Source of the DNA: Thuidium tamariscinum
Taxonomy: Eukaryota; Streptophyta; Bryopsida; Hypnales; Thuidiaceae
DNA length: 64,000 bases
Direction: 5' to 3'
Assembly: GCA_947034885.2 (NCBI GenBank)
Contig: OX344758.2
Location: 6,698,501-6,762,500, forward strand
The notes beneath the pieces were generated by a model. That model ran no database searches. It was not told the DNA's origin and saw nothing but the letters and a program-made list of their open reading frames with translations. Below, one piece after another: positions 1 through 12,035 of the stretch. Numbering within the stretch: the stretch's first letter is position 1; each line of letters opens with the position of its first letter. The position numbers were made by a program, and so were the translations under genes.

Positions 1-92
1 ACATCGGGGATCGGGAGCTTCTCCAAGATGAGGGCGAGAACCTCGTCGTCGACAGATTCCATAGCCGGCCGATTCTGCGAGACTGGGCCCAT
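1..92 (-). CDS. F-box protein, N-terminal fragment (runs off the window)
   Basis: Read leftwards from an ATG at 92, the frame gives MGPVSQNRPAMESVDDEV and then LALILEKLPDPD before leaving the window. The run from DDEV to LPDPD matches the start of an F-box domain, where the protein binds SKP1 in an SCF ubiquitin ligase. The remainder, which would choose the substrate, is outside. A second in-frame ATG at 62 would start directly at MESVDDEV and is equally plausible. An in-frame TGA lies upstream of position 92, so no longer start exists in this exon. The F-box call rests on about 20 residues; the subfamily cannot be named. Confidence 0.6.
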   Translation of the reverse strand, partial: MGPVSQNRPAMESVDDEVLALILEKLPIPD

Positions 93-1146
93 TAGGGTCG
101 ACTGCGGGAACTCCAACCTGCACACATCACATCACTCTCCATGAGCTTTTACATCAAAACCCTCGCGGCATAAGAATGCAAAGAATTCCGCACAGCAATG
201 TCAGCGACCACTTCGCATTCCGGAAACATCGCTCAGTTCCGCGTGGGCAAACTTGTCACTGGAGTCGTCACTCGTTGTGTGTGTGCTACAGCGATCCAAT
301 ACGCGTCGAAAAATTCTTAACCAATACAAACAAGAAATTTGGACATTAGGGCGTAGCATCCTCACATTTAGCAAAATCGAAGCACATCCCCACCTTGTAA
401 GAAAATGTTGTCGTATCGCAAACGAACAACTTTAGGGCAGTCAGTTCGAAGGGCCAGAACGAGGCGGAAGGCGATCCCTGGACTTCCTTTCCTTCTGATT
501 CATGCTCTGCAGTTTCTGATTCGCATGAAATTGGTTGCCACCCACACCCATGCTCATCTCGACGAAGCTCACTTCCTTGCAAATGCGGGATCTTCGCAGC
601 TCGCGAGTCAAAAAACTCTCAATGCCTACACACCCTCCCTTCCCTACTCTCAATGCGAGCCTCCATTTCCCACTCCCTCTCGTTCTTTTCTCGCAAATCA
701 CAAGCTCTTCACAAATCTCAAATCACAAGCTCTCGATTTAAGCACTGACGAGGCTCACGCCATATCCGCTCCAGAAAACGAAGCAACTCTGACAGTCTAA
801 ATCAGGCAAAAAGCTTGAATCTTCTCTTAGCGCAAGTTGGGCCTCTTGTCCACGAGCTCCGGGCATCCAGAACGCAAGCACACTAGAAAGAATAGTACGA
901 ACACACCCTTATTACTTAACTCCTGAGAAAGTGAGAATGTCAGAGCCCCAGGCCACTTGCGTGCATTCGCCGTACAAATCAAACGCCGAATCCCAGAAAC
1001 ATGCTGGAACCATCTAAACCGACCGACGGAGTGACGGACACCTGAGAAAAGTAAGGTACGTCAAAAGCCCATTCATGGCAACGTACTTAAGTTTGATAAC
1101 TTAAAACTTACAACCCGCTGCTGCTGCGGCTGTGTCTCTCTCCAGC
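93..1146. other. Upstream region of the F-box gene; no clear gene
   Basis: Higher complexity and higher GC than the DNA to the right, with pyrimidine-rich stretches around 640-700. It should hold the promoter and 5' UTR of the leftward F-box gene. Short open frames occur on both strands (for example 405-800 plus and 346-582 minus), but they overlap, lack recognisable motifs and look like chance. No confident TATA box was picked out. Confidence 0.4.
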
Positions 1147-1269
1147 AAGTTGGATTCATTGCGACCGGGCTTGCTGCTGTTCAATGGAACAGTGGTGAGA
1201 CTGGTGACTTGTGGGTTGTTACCTCTCTGGCTTTGAATCGGCAGTTCTTAAAAGGACCAGCTTGGTAGT
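1147..1269 (+). CDS. Possible terminal exon of an unrecognised gene
   Basis: A pyrimidine-rich acceptor (tgtctctctccag) ends at 1146. The phase-0 frame after it reads QVGFIATGLAAVQWNSGE, then TGDLWVVTSLALNRQF and LKGPAW, and stops at TAG. The first part is hydrophobic enough to be a membrane segment. The residue mix looks like protein, but the frame is only about 40 codons, I do not recognise the family, and no convincing upstream exon was found: the frame before the possible donors near 1057 contains a stop. It could be a relic exon or a chance frame. Confidence 0.25.
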
Positions 1270-1577
1270 CTATTTTTGATGGGAATGAGCAGAATGGACG
1301 CTCCAAGTAGCTTTTTCAACTATTTCCGGAAAATAGTGTAAAGTAATGAAGCAGTGGGAACCGGGTTAAGCTGGAAAATCTTCGAGCTGAAAATAGATAA
1401 GTTAAGCCTCTCCCACCGAAATGCTCGGCGGCTGCTGCTGCTGGCAGTGTTGGTTGCAGAGTTACAGGATCAAATCGTCTGTCACTGGTGGCGGAGAGTC
1501 GGTCAACTACAGTCTGCAACAAGTTTACAGCTGGGTTATCTCTGCAAATTTTAGAAGATAAGTATTAATAAGGTAGT

Positions 1578-1768
1578 AGAGTTAATCACAAAAGAAACCC
1601 CAGTTTGAAAAGGGGTGTCAAAGGGAGGTATAACTGAGAATAGTAGAAAAGAAATGCGGCACCAAACTCCTTTGGACCTCAGTTTTGGTGCTCCAAGGAG
1701 TTTCATCCTATGTTTTTTCCAAACTTTGGCTCTTGGTTCCCCATTGTGAAGGCTTTATGATTAACTCT
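1578..1768. mobile_element. 191 bp MITE with AGAGTTAATCA ends, copy 1
   Basis: Starts AGAGTTAATCA and ends TGATTAACTCT, an 11 bp perfect terminal inverted repeat. It has no coding capacity. The internal sequence (GAAACCCCAGTTTG, then GGGTGTCAAAG) recurs in the copy at 1902-2092, showing it is a mobile or duplicated unit. No clear target-site duplication was seen, so the superfamily is undetermined. Confidence 0.55.
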
Positions 1769-1901
1769 AGTGGCACCTTGTATGATTGTTAGTATAAACT
1801 TGTTTCAATGTCTTTTATATGACCATATTGTGAAAACTTTGATTAGTGAATTGGAGATAGTGAGGGATGTTGCAAGTTGTATCAAAAGTTTCTTTTACTG
1901 T

Positions 1902-2092
1902 AGAGTTAATCATATAGGAAACCCCAGTTTGGAACAAGGGTGTCAAAGGAAGGTTCAAGTAAGAATAGTACAAAAGAAAGATTACACCAAAGTCCTTTAG
2001 ACTCTAGTTTTGGGGCTTGAAGGAGTTTTGTCCTGGATTGTTCTCAAACTCTAGCTCTTAGTCCCTCATTGCACACACTCTATAATTAACTT
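1902..2092. mobile_element. 191 bp MITE with AGAGTTAATCA ends, copy 2
   Basis: Same orientation and same length as the copy at 1578-1768, roughly three-quarters identical by eye. The left end AGAGTTAATCA is intact. The right end has decayed to ATAATTAACTT. The two copies lie 324 bp apart start to start, with unrelated sequence between them. Confidence 0.5.
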
Positions 2093-4495
2093 TTATATGT
2101 GTTATAAAGTTTTGAAAGCAACACATTGAAAGCACCTACAATGGGCTATAGACTAAGTTGGAAACAACACATTTTGAATCTTGAAGCAACAAAGAATGAT
2201 GCTTGAATTGTAGCACCCTTGAATAGCGACTCTATCAAACTCTATCAATTAGATATTGGAGATTTTTTATGTAGATTTGTTTTTTCACTAAACATAAAAT
2301 AAGAAGTTTGTTTTAAGTACATGTTAAATAAAGATTCAAAGGTTTATACTCTCAAAATGGACCAAAATTGCCAAAAACTTGAGCAATTTTTTAGCTCAAT
2401 TTTTTTCTTGAGATTAAATAGAATATAATCATAGGATCTTGAAGTTCACCTTGAGAGTGAGAAACTCAAAAACTCCTAGATTATTTGACTTCAAAATTTA
2501 GTAAATATTTTTAAGTTTTAAATTTTATTTAGTTAATGAAAAAATAGGACAATAAACTTTGAAGGAGCATATCTTAGTGAGAATATTTTGAAATTATAAC
2601 ATTTGGGGACTTAGTAAAAGACGAGAGTTGAGAAGGCTCATCTAAAGTTTCACAATACTTTGAGGGGTTTTCAATTCATAGTAGAGCTTGCAATAGATAG
2701 TGGGCACTAAAATGAAACGAGTGGTTGTAAGAAAAACAAGAATGGGGCCTTTGTCCTCTCCTTGAGCTTTTAGATTTGCTCTTCACAAGGTGGATCTAAT
2801 CCCTTTGAGGTGGGCAACAATCACATTGTTTGACTAACATTTCAATCCCTATACAAACCAAACCCAAGAAATGAGATGTGAACCATATTACACCATTCAA
2901 CTAAAAAAAATTCCACGTGGCAGAGTTAACCCCTAAATGCCCAAGACACCCAAAAGTGGTATCAAAGAAACTTTGAAGTTCAATAAAAACCTTATCAAAT
3001 TTATATTTTGAGTAGTTTATATTTTTGGAAGATTTTTTTGAAATCTAGATTTTTGATGCTTTCTTTCGCATAACAAATGAGCTGATTACCTAGGAGAATG
3101 CAAAGAAAATTATAAAAAATCTATTCGAAAATACCTATTCTTTTCATCCCAGTCTTTAAAAAAAGCGTGATTCATTAAATGAAATACGCTAATGGTTTTA
3201 ACATCAATAATCCCATTTTGAAAATGAATGATTTTGATTTTTCTATTCAAGATTTAGTGCAAGGGTACCCATTGCAATCTTAACATTCCATAGTGTTAAG
3301 GATTCTTGGAAATGAGCCTCAAATACACTAAATCTTAGAGAAAAAATCACACTAAAAATTCATTTAAAAAAATTGTAGAGTACATTTTGAGAAGCCATAA
3401 ATTGATTGGGGTTGTGCTTGTTAGGCCCTTCAACCTCATATTTTTTTGGTGACCAAATTTTTAGATTTGATGTGCAAAAAGAGAGCTCAAAGATTTTCAT
3501 AATTTTTACACCCTCATAATCAAACATTATAATCTTTCAATCCATAAGTGATATTGTTGTGTTTTCTTTTTCTATGTCATTTCTAAAATGTCTACTTCGA
3601 ATTTGTACGACTACAATTCAAAAAAATTTGATTCAACTTATCAAAATGTTGGATTTTTGTTCAATTTAGAGCAAATTCCAAGAAGTTTAAAACAAACCTT
3701 AGGCATTTAAGGGTTAAATTTGGAATTTAATGAAACTTGGACTAATCCCTTCTATTTTCCAAATCCTACTTGTATTCTCTTCTAACTTTGAAATATGTTA
3801 GGTTGAATTGACCTTATTTTGCTCAATGGAAAGGGTCATCGACTATAGCAAAATTATTCACAAATGTTGTTTGAGAAGAGGATGCTTTTCAACATGTTTT
3901 AATTGTTTCCTTTTTCCATGTTTAAGGCAATTGGTTCTCATTGATTGTGTTTTATTGGCGTGGATTTTCATCTCACAATGATAATGACCAATGAGCCGAA
4001 AAGAGGCAGAAACTTTATTGCTTCAAAAAAGCACCCTTCTTGTTGCAAAAAAACAAGGGCCGTCCATGGCAATCTTGGCCATCCTTCACAAATAAGGATA
4101 TGAATACAATATATGGGACAAAGCTATAGAATACAAAATATGGGAATAGAAATATGAATGTGGATACAAATTGCAAATCCCATTGATTACAAGGGAGACT
4201 GATTCTTGAAAAATACAAATAAGAGGGAGATTACTTCATTCCAATATATGGCGGGGTTTTTTACTACAAATTGTGTGCTTCTTTTGAGCTTATTATTGAT
4301 TTGAAAAAAACAATCTTTTGCAATGGGCTTAAAAGAAGTAATAACTACTTTCTCTATTTATAAGGTATTGATGATCCATTTGATTAATGGCAATGACCAA
4401 AGGGAGTGCTCAAATAGGGTGAGAATAGTGTGAATGACTGGTGAGATTGAAAGGAAACAATATTAATCCATGAAGTTCTTAATTATATTTTTATT
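2093..4495. other. AT-rich gene-poor stretch
   Basis: No gene-like open frame. Around 4000-4220 the minus strand reads a non-repetitive stretch ending in an AATAAAG-like polyadenylation signal (gaagcaataaagtttctgcc), possibly the 3' end of an old retroelement, but no coding remnant was found next to it. Confidence 0.4.
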
Positions 4496-4499
4496 AAAA

Positions 4500-5475
4500 G
4501 AAAATGCTCAAAAAATGCCATTTCTAATACAAGTACTAAGTTTTTAAAAAATAATTTTTGGACACATATAACTATAGGAACTTGTAGTAAGCTACTTTGA
4601 AAAGATTGCATAAAAATTTAAGAAATTTCTATCATGTGAATTATAAGATACTATACGTGAGGTTTGATTTGACACATGGAGTTCTAAAAGTGAGTTTCTA
4701 AGATATTCATAAGTCCATATCACCTTATACCGTTTATGAGATGTGCCACTTTTTTTCAAAAATGATTTAGCTTTGCCAAATCTGACCTTCACAGACGATA
4801 TTATTTAGCATTCAAATTGATAAAATTTATATTTTATGGCCTTACTAAAAACTGGATAGTTGCTCACAAGCTCACATTTACAAGAAAAATTGTCCAAAAT
4901 GGTCATACTTCTTTGGATTCATTCTTCAAGGCAAGTTGGCTATATATTTGAAAATTTTCAAATAATTTGGAATTGTACAACATATAGGACAAAAATAGTA
5001 AGTAGAAAGAAATAGCAAATGATTCAAAAAGCTAAATTGTTAAGAATTTAGTTGTGAAATTGAAAAATGTGAATTTCAATGGTTCAAATGTTGTAATAAG
5101 CAATCTACACCAAAAGATTTTATATCTCTCCCAAATGATTGAAAATTGAATACAAAAAAAGGACTTCAAAGTTTAATTTACAATAAAGAATGCGTAACTA
5201 CCCGCAAACTAAAACTCGTTATATCTTTGACTCGTTTATCAAAATGGAATGGTTCAAAGCTTTCCACATACATATGAATCCATAAAACCAATTTCAAATT
5301 TTTGTTTCTAAAATTTGTTTTAAAAAAAATGGATTGCCCAGGTTGCCTAATTTGAAAAAGAAACAACATATCATGTAATAACTTTTTAATCACATACTAG
5401 TCAAAAGTTACAAAAATTGTTGGGCCTTAAGAAATATTCCTTGTCCACACCTTCTACTCAAATTTAGGCCATCAA
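4500..5475 (-). mobile_element. TTAA-family element, degenerate copy, reverse orientation
   Basis: Internally colinear with the intact element at 60,976-61,908 and, in reverse complement, with 6,414-7,345. Shared landmarks include the blocks near 4,965 (GGAATTGTACAACATATAGG), 5,050 and 5,240 (AAAATGGAATGGTTCAAAGC). Its two TTAACCCC ends are no longer recognisable. No coding capacity. Confidence 0.6.
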
Positions 5476-6413
5476 AACTTTTGGTTTTAATGCCAAATCC
5501 ATTTTTCCTTCCTATGAAAATGTACTAAAAATTGTTTCAAGATATTCAGCTTCTCCCCAAATGCAATGAGCTCTTAAAAGTTCCCTTTAGGAGCAAAATG
5601 CCTACCTTAAATTGATGTTCAATCTCACATGAGTTATACAGATGTAGTACTCTTTTTTGGTGTCAGCAACTTGTAATGCCATTGTAGATTTGTGCAAAAA
5701 TTGATCATATGAATATAAAGTATGATTTCAATGAGTGAGTATTTCTTGATACTCACTAAAGAAGTTTGCCAATCAACCCATTACAAGCAAAAATATTTTA
5801 GTGGAGCACATTTAGATTTGGGTATGTACACCATTAGTAAAATTTTGTTTCTAATGGATTGGATGGCATTTGACCTACCATAGTCAAACTTACCTTATTC
5901 TCTATACAATATAGTGAAACTAGATTGATGTAGCAATTAAGATTGAAAATTACTGTACAAGACATCAAAGTCAACAAATATTTTCAAAAATATTTCCATT
6001 TGTAAATATGGAGGTTCTTAAGTCCCAACAACAATGTGTAAGTTATTTCAAAAGTAGTGCAATCTTATATGACAACCAAAAATATTTTTATCTAGGGTAG
6101 GAGGTCCATAAATTGACCATGTATCAGAACTTTTAAAGTTTTGTGAAATTAATTACAAATTTTTGAAGTTGAAAAAAAGTGGAATTCTGTGATCATCAAA
6201 ATCAACCACCTCTTCAAATGTGCGTATTTGGTACATTGAAGAAAACAAAATGTACCTCTGAGTCATGTTCATTTTTAATGCCCAGTTGGAGTTTGAGCCT
6301 CCTACGTTAGTGTCAAATGTTGAGAAATTTGTGTGGCACAACTTGCTCACTTCACTATTTTGTGTAAGGTAGAAGGCTCTTAAATGGAGCGGGTTCTAAA
6401 ATCGTGCCCTACT
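5476..6413. other. AT-rich gene-poor stretch
   Basis: No open frame of note and no repeat boundary that I can define. Confidence 0.4.
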
Positions 6414-7345
6414 TTAACCCCTAAAGGACCAATATGCGTTTTTTGTCCATATAGAAATTTTGGGCAGGTACGTGTGATTGGAAATTTGAATATTTTGGGC
6501 TGAAATTTTAACAGAAGGTGGGGGCAAAGAATATCTTCATGTGTACCAAATTTCATGACATTTGGAGATATGAGTCAAAAGTCATGGCCTAATATGTTAC
6601 TTTTTTTCGTAACTGGGCAGCTCGGGCAAATCACAAAAAATCACTTTTTTCAAAAATGAAAATTTTAAACTGGTTTTCTACATTTATATATAAGTGGAAA
6701 GCCTTGAATCATTCCATTTCAATCAAAGAGTCAAAAGTGATGAGTCTTTTTTGTTTGCGGGTAGTAATGGATTCTCCACTATTAAAGAAACTTCGAAGTC
6801 GTTTATTTCACTATATTTTCAATATTGTTGTAAAAAAATAAAACTCTAGGATGTAGATTGATTATTACAATATTACAACCATCGGGATTGTCATTTTTTA
6901 ATTCTATAATTAAATTCTTAACAATGTAGTATTATGAATCATTCACTACTTCTTTTTACTTACTATTTTTTTCCTATATGTTGTACAATTCCAAATGACA
7001 TTAAATTTTTTGAGCATATCTCCATCTTGTTTAGGAAACTAAATTCAAAGAGGCACCACCATTTTCAACATTTTTTCCTTGAGAAGTGAGCTTGTGAAGT
7101 GCAGCTGCCCGGTTTTTTGCAGGATTTAAAAAATGGTTTTGGTGAATTTGAATGCTTATATCTTTTGATCCACATGGTGGAATTTTCTGAAACTTTTACC
7201 ACATGTTTTTTAGACATTATACTACAAGATCCTACAGTTACATGTGTCAAAAGTTGTTTTTTTCAAGAAAATTGGTAGTTGTACTAGAAATGGCAGTTTT
7301 TGAGCATTTTTGGTGAATACATAGTCATGGAACTTTAGGGGTTAA
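6414..7345 (+). mobile_element. TTAA-family non-autonomous DNA element, 932 bp
   Basis: Begins TTAACCCCTAAAGGACC and ends AACTTTAGGGGTTAA. TTAA flanking an inverted repeat that starts CCCCTAAAG is the arrangement of piggyBac-type elements (TTAA target duplication, ends starting CCC), so a piggyBac-like MITE is the best guess. It has no transposase frame. It is one of the best-preserved copies in the window; relatives lie near 4.5, 32.6, 34.2, 41.3, 56.5 and 61.0 kb. Confidence 0.7.
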
Positions 7346-7349
7346 ATGC

Positions 7350-7640
7350 ATAGTACTGGTACATGTTGCTTTTTCATAGCCTTTAGCAATACCGACAATG
7401 TACTTTTTAGCTAGGGCACCATTTTAGAGCCCTATGCCCTTATAACTTCAAAATTTGATAACTAATTCAAAAAAGCTCAGAAAAACATGAAACAACTTGG
7501 ATTAGATGTCAATTCTACTTGTCTTTCAAGGAAAATTCACTGAAAAATATTTCTAAAAGTTTTATCTCCCTGAAATTCTGTTTCAGCCCTTAGATGGTCC
7601 ATTACAGGACCTCTTACCTTAGTTACTTGCATGCTGTGTA
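7350..7640. repeat. Dispersed repeat, copy 1 (partner at 15.1 kb)
   Basis: Runs from TGGTACATGTTGCTTTTTCA through TATGCCCTTATAACTTCAAA to TGGATTAGATGTCAATTCTA. The same order of blocks is found at about 15,140-15,370. It lies directly beside a TTAA element here, and the partner lies beside the TTAA-related foldback, so the two may once have moved or been duplicated together. No coding capacity. Confidence 0.5.
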
Positions 7641-7879
7641 ATCTGAAGGAAGAAATTATTGAGGCACAAGTCGGTCACGTACTCTATAAGTAACTTCAAT
7701 TTTTTCTCCACTACTGATTTTATCTTTTTGTTTCAAGTTGTAATATATGTTGGATCATGCATCAGCCTGCAAGGTACAGTAGTGGACAGGGTTAATTTTG
7801 GTGTTAGTCTATTTCCTCAATCTGTCATTCTGTGTAATATGTATGAAGCACAAGTTTGGGAATTGGCCCGGGCCTAAAA

Positions 7880-8130
7880 TCACACAAATAAGCAATTCAG
7901 TATAGTTCCTATTATTATATCAAAATTTTCTTAGGGCCATGTTGGTAGTTATAAGGAGATTTTAGATCCTCATAGAATGCATTTTTTAAACACCATATGA
8001 ATAAATTACAAATTTTCAAAGTGCTGAAAATAGGTATTTTTAAAACCAATCATAGACTCTCATGGATAGTGGGAGTACATTTTAGGCAAGAATTTGTAAT
8101 GTGCAATTTTAAGTGTAGCTACCTTATACT
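7880..8130. repeat. Dispersed repeat, copy 1 (partner at 30.1 kb)
   Basis: Blocks ATAAGCAATTCAGTAT, CATATGAATAAATTACAAA and AGACTCTCATGGATAGTGGG recur in the same order at about 30,125-30,375. Diverged, non-coding, ends not defined. Confidence 0.5.
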
Positions 8131-11100
8131 AAGTATTCACCAAGTTGGCAAACTTGGGAACATTAGAAAAAGAATGGAGCCTTGAGAAGGCCACCAAAGC
8201 TAGCCCAAGAGTGCAAGAAGTGCAAATTAAAAAATAACATTTTTTGAAAAAAAAAAAGTTATTTAAAAAAAATTAATTTCACATGGCAACTCAATTTGCA
8301 ATTATCATTTTTTAAGAGAAAATTTCAATTTTTAAAATTTTCACTTTTTGGATTGCTCAACTAGTTTTGATGGCCTTCTTGAGGCCCCATTCTTTCTCTA
8401 ATGCTTACTCAATACTAGCCCAATGCTTTCAAATTATAGTATCTTCATTGTTGAAATTGAAAATTTGAAGACTTTAAGAAAAAAGATTATAGTAGCTTGG
8501 CAACTAGTATGCATGAATCACATGTATATTCAAGTAGAGTGATTTAGATTGATGAAAGGCATTCTTCTAATCTCAAAGCATGCATTGCCATTGGGGGATC
8601 TTGGCCTAGTCTACCACAATATAGTAGTACAAGTGCTGAAATTTTTTTACTTCACAAATGTATTTGATGTATACTATTTATATGAGACAAGTTGATGTAG
8701 CAAATCAACTACAAGATTCCTAATCTTGCCGAACGTGATCCAACAAGTAGTGGCATCATATTTTCTATTTTATACTTTATACTTCCAAACAATCAACATG
8801 TGCATCTTATATCTTAATATTACTCAAAAAGACCAAAATAGGTTACTTTCTATTAGCCATTTACATTTTAAAAAGGATTTTTGTGAGTCACTTTTGGTTG
8901 GATGGAAAGGATATGAGGGGGTAGGTGGGTGCAAGGACCATTGTATTTATGCTCCAACATGGACAAAGACACAACATCTATGCATCATGCACTGCAACAT
9001 GACTACATTTCTATTATACCTTTTGCAATATAAAATTCATATGTTTAAGTAAAAGATATTATGAGAAATACATATAACACAAATTGAAGTGGTTCATTGC
9101 AACTATGGTTTGTTATCGTGTGGGATAAATTTGGAGTACTTTTGCATGAAAGACCATTTTGAGGCTTTATTTGTTATTTTTTAAACTTAAGTAGGCATTA
9201 ACAGAATGTGGCACATTGGCACTTACTAGATTTTTATTTTTCAATTGTGTGTATTCATTTTGATTTTAGCCATATAATTTTTATTTTTGGATACAATACA
9301 AATTTTTGCTTATCCAAAGGAATAAGTACTTGACTTTATAGTAATTTTTTTTCTTTTAGTTTTAAATATTTTGGAAATAGCTCCATACTTGAGCTTGGTG
9401 AAAGCACTCACTATAGGACAAAACTCATGTCCTACAATAGTATAGACCTTAGAATAATAGAAGTTTTGGAACCAACTAATACTTATGTTGGTACACTTGC
9501 TTTGAAATTGAACGCCATAGAAAAGCCTATGGTGATGCAAATAGCTATGGTAGCTAAAAATGGCCCCTAGGCAATGATTGGGGCTAGAGGCCTTGTTTCA
9601 TGTATTAAGAATGCCCAATGGTTTAATCCAAAATTCCACATCAAACATCCTCTTCTTAATTCTCATCCCTAGTTTGCCACAATAAAAAGGGTTAAGGATA
9701 ATAGAGAAGTTCATATTCTAAAGGGGTGACTACAATTTTGATTTCAATTTGAAGTCATGTTGGATTTTTTTATAAAAAAATTCTATTATCTAGGATGTCA
9801 CTAGTTTCAAGGATAAACTATTGATATTTTGCAATGAACACCTTTCAATACATAATCTAAGTATTTGAAGGTTGCTATGTGAATGGAAATTTCCATAATT
9901 GTGAAGCATTCATTATTATTTTTACAATGCTAGAGAAAAGAACTCAATTCACTACTAAACACAAACAATATCCAACTTTATTTCCTGCAAAAAAACTCAA
10001 ATTGCACAAATCTTTGTCATGGTAGAGGACTTATTTTGAATCAAAAAAAGAAAATTGGTTCTTGAGCAAATAGAAACAAAATTGGACCTTCTTTAACAAA
10101 TATAATCTCTATAAACATGAAACAATCTAGAATTTTGAGCATATGTATCAACATGATGTGATGTGAGATGTAGCTCTCATGATCAAATTATGGAAAAACA
10201 ACCACAATTTGTTTTACCAACAAGGTTATCAAAAATAGGCTTTGTCATTTTGAGTTGTGTGAGCTTCAAACATTGTAGTTCTTTAGTGGTTGATATAATC
10301 CAAATTAAATTCCAAATGGATGAGAAAATTCTCCCTTCCCCTTGGAACAATTATGAAAAGCTATTTATATTTTTGTTTTGACCACCTATAATAAGTTTTT
10401 TTCTTAAAAAATGAGTAGACTCAAATGTATACAAAACATTGATTGAATTATTGTTCTCATGTAAAAATAAAATAATGAAAAGGACAATGATAAATCATGT
10501 GCAATGACAAAAACGACAACAATAAATCATTGTAATTTAAAACATTAGAGGAGATTTTATGTCTCTAAAAGACTACAAGTTCTTAAATTGTGGGAATGCT
10601 GAGAACACTACTCCGTAAGTAATGTGATGTGGTTGAGCAATTGCCAAGTCAAATTATGTTAATTCATCAATCAATCAATCAATTTTGAAAATTGAATTTT
10701 CCTAATAATCACTTTGTAGTTTCTTAACCTATTATGATTTTCTTTAAATTATATATTTTTTAAAATCAAATATTCATACCAACAATGGTTGGTTTGTAGC
10801 ATTGGGGACAATTTTAGAAAGCAACTTTGAAACAATCTTTCATAGGCCCCAAATCTTCTATAATGTCCCTTTTCCAAAAGTAGGACCCAACTAAACTTGA
10901 GAGTTGAAGATTGCAAAACATGAATTACATGTTTTTGAAATGCACATCTTTAATGTAGTAGAAATGGTGGTCCTTAGGAACCAAGACTTTGTGCTAGAGT
11001 GTGACACCAAGGCCCCATATTGGCACTAGCTTAGTGTGGATGTAAGCCATCAATTTGGCACCACTCTTTGACAATATCCTTTGGTGCCCTAAGACCTCCA

Positions 11101-11885
11101 TTTTAATAGAGCCAAAATATGTAGAGGGGGGGGGGGGGGAGGGACATAAATATCTAGTTAGGGGCCAAGATGAGTAGACATTCATGAAGAAAATATAAAC
11201 ATAGATATGGGCTTGTTGATAAATAGTTGAAAACTTCTTGAACCCACGATTGAATTGTTTATCATTAGGGTTCATTGTTTGATAGGATATATTATGGAGA
11301 AGAAATCACTCAAGAATTGGTAAGAAGAGCACAAACAATGCAACTATTGTGAGCCTTTGCTTGTTTAGGAAAGAAAAAAGATAGACATTCTTGTAATAGA
11401 CACTACACTGTAAGAGATCAATGGTAAAAGTGACTATGAAATGACAATTTCATGACTGCAAGAAGTCATTTTCTGAACATTTGATTGCCAATTGATTGTA
11501 ACCTTTGTAGTTGTCTAATTGCCATTTTCATTGAACTAGAGTCTACATGTTTCTATAATCTAAGAATGAGTATTATCACTATCTTTTTTTTCTTAGGTGG
11601 ACAATGGATGAGAAAATTTGAGGTGGAAAGCCTACCACGTGGACCAAGAGTACTAGTATGTGAGTATGAAAATGTGAGCATGTGACCGTTGAATATATAT
11701 ATATAAGTAGATATACTACCACCATTGAAGGTCCTTATACCATAAACACCCATAATATAGGTATCTATAATATAAATATACTATAATATTAGAAGGTTTC
11801 TTAAATAAAGATACTTATACAATAGGTATATAGTCTTTTAGGCTCATAGGCTCACACTTCTAGGCTCACATAATAGCAACCCTCC
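8131..11885. other. AT-rich gene-poor stretch
   Basis: No gene recognised. A run of 14 G occurs at 11,126-11,139, short AATC repeats near 10,665, and a short TA run near 11,695. Open frames up to about 100 codons (for example 8,726-9,052) lack motifs and coding-like composition. Confidence 0.4.
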
Positions 11886-11888
11886 AAT

Positions 11889-12035
11889 ATGGCCATCCAT
11901 GTTGGTAATCATTTACTTGTCATCTGGAAGTTACAACAAACCTTTGATACATTTGATATGGATGGCCACGTGTTCAATCATTTGCTAGTTGTAGCCCAAT
12001 TGCGACAAACCCTTTGGCTACATTTGATGTAGATG
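11889..12035. repeat. Diverged tandem repeat, about 71 bp unit, two copies
   Basis: ATGGCCATCCATGTTGGTAA to TACATTTGATAT is followed at once by GGATGGCCACGTGTTCAATC to TACATTTGATGT, with the start of a third unit (AGATGACCAC). The units share CAATCATTT-like, ACAAACCxTTTG and CATTTGAT blocks at a spacing of about 71 bp. Confidence 0.45.

Noticed and set aside
405..800. 131-codon plus frame near the F-box gene
   Set aside because: No motif, low-complexity composition, and lies in the presumed promoter and 5' UTR of the opposite gene.
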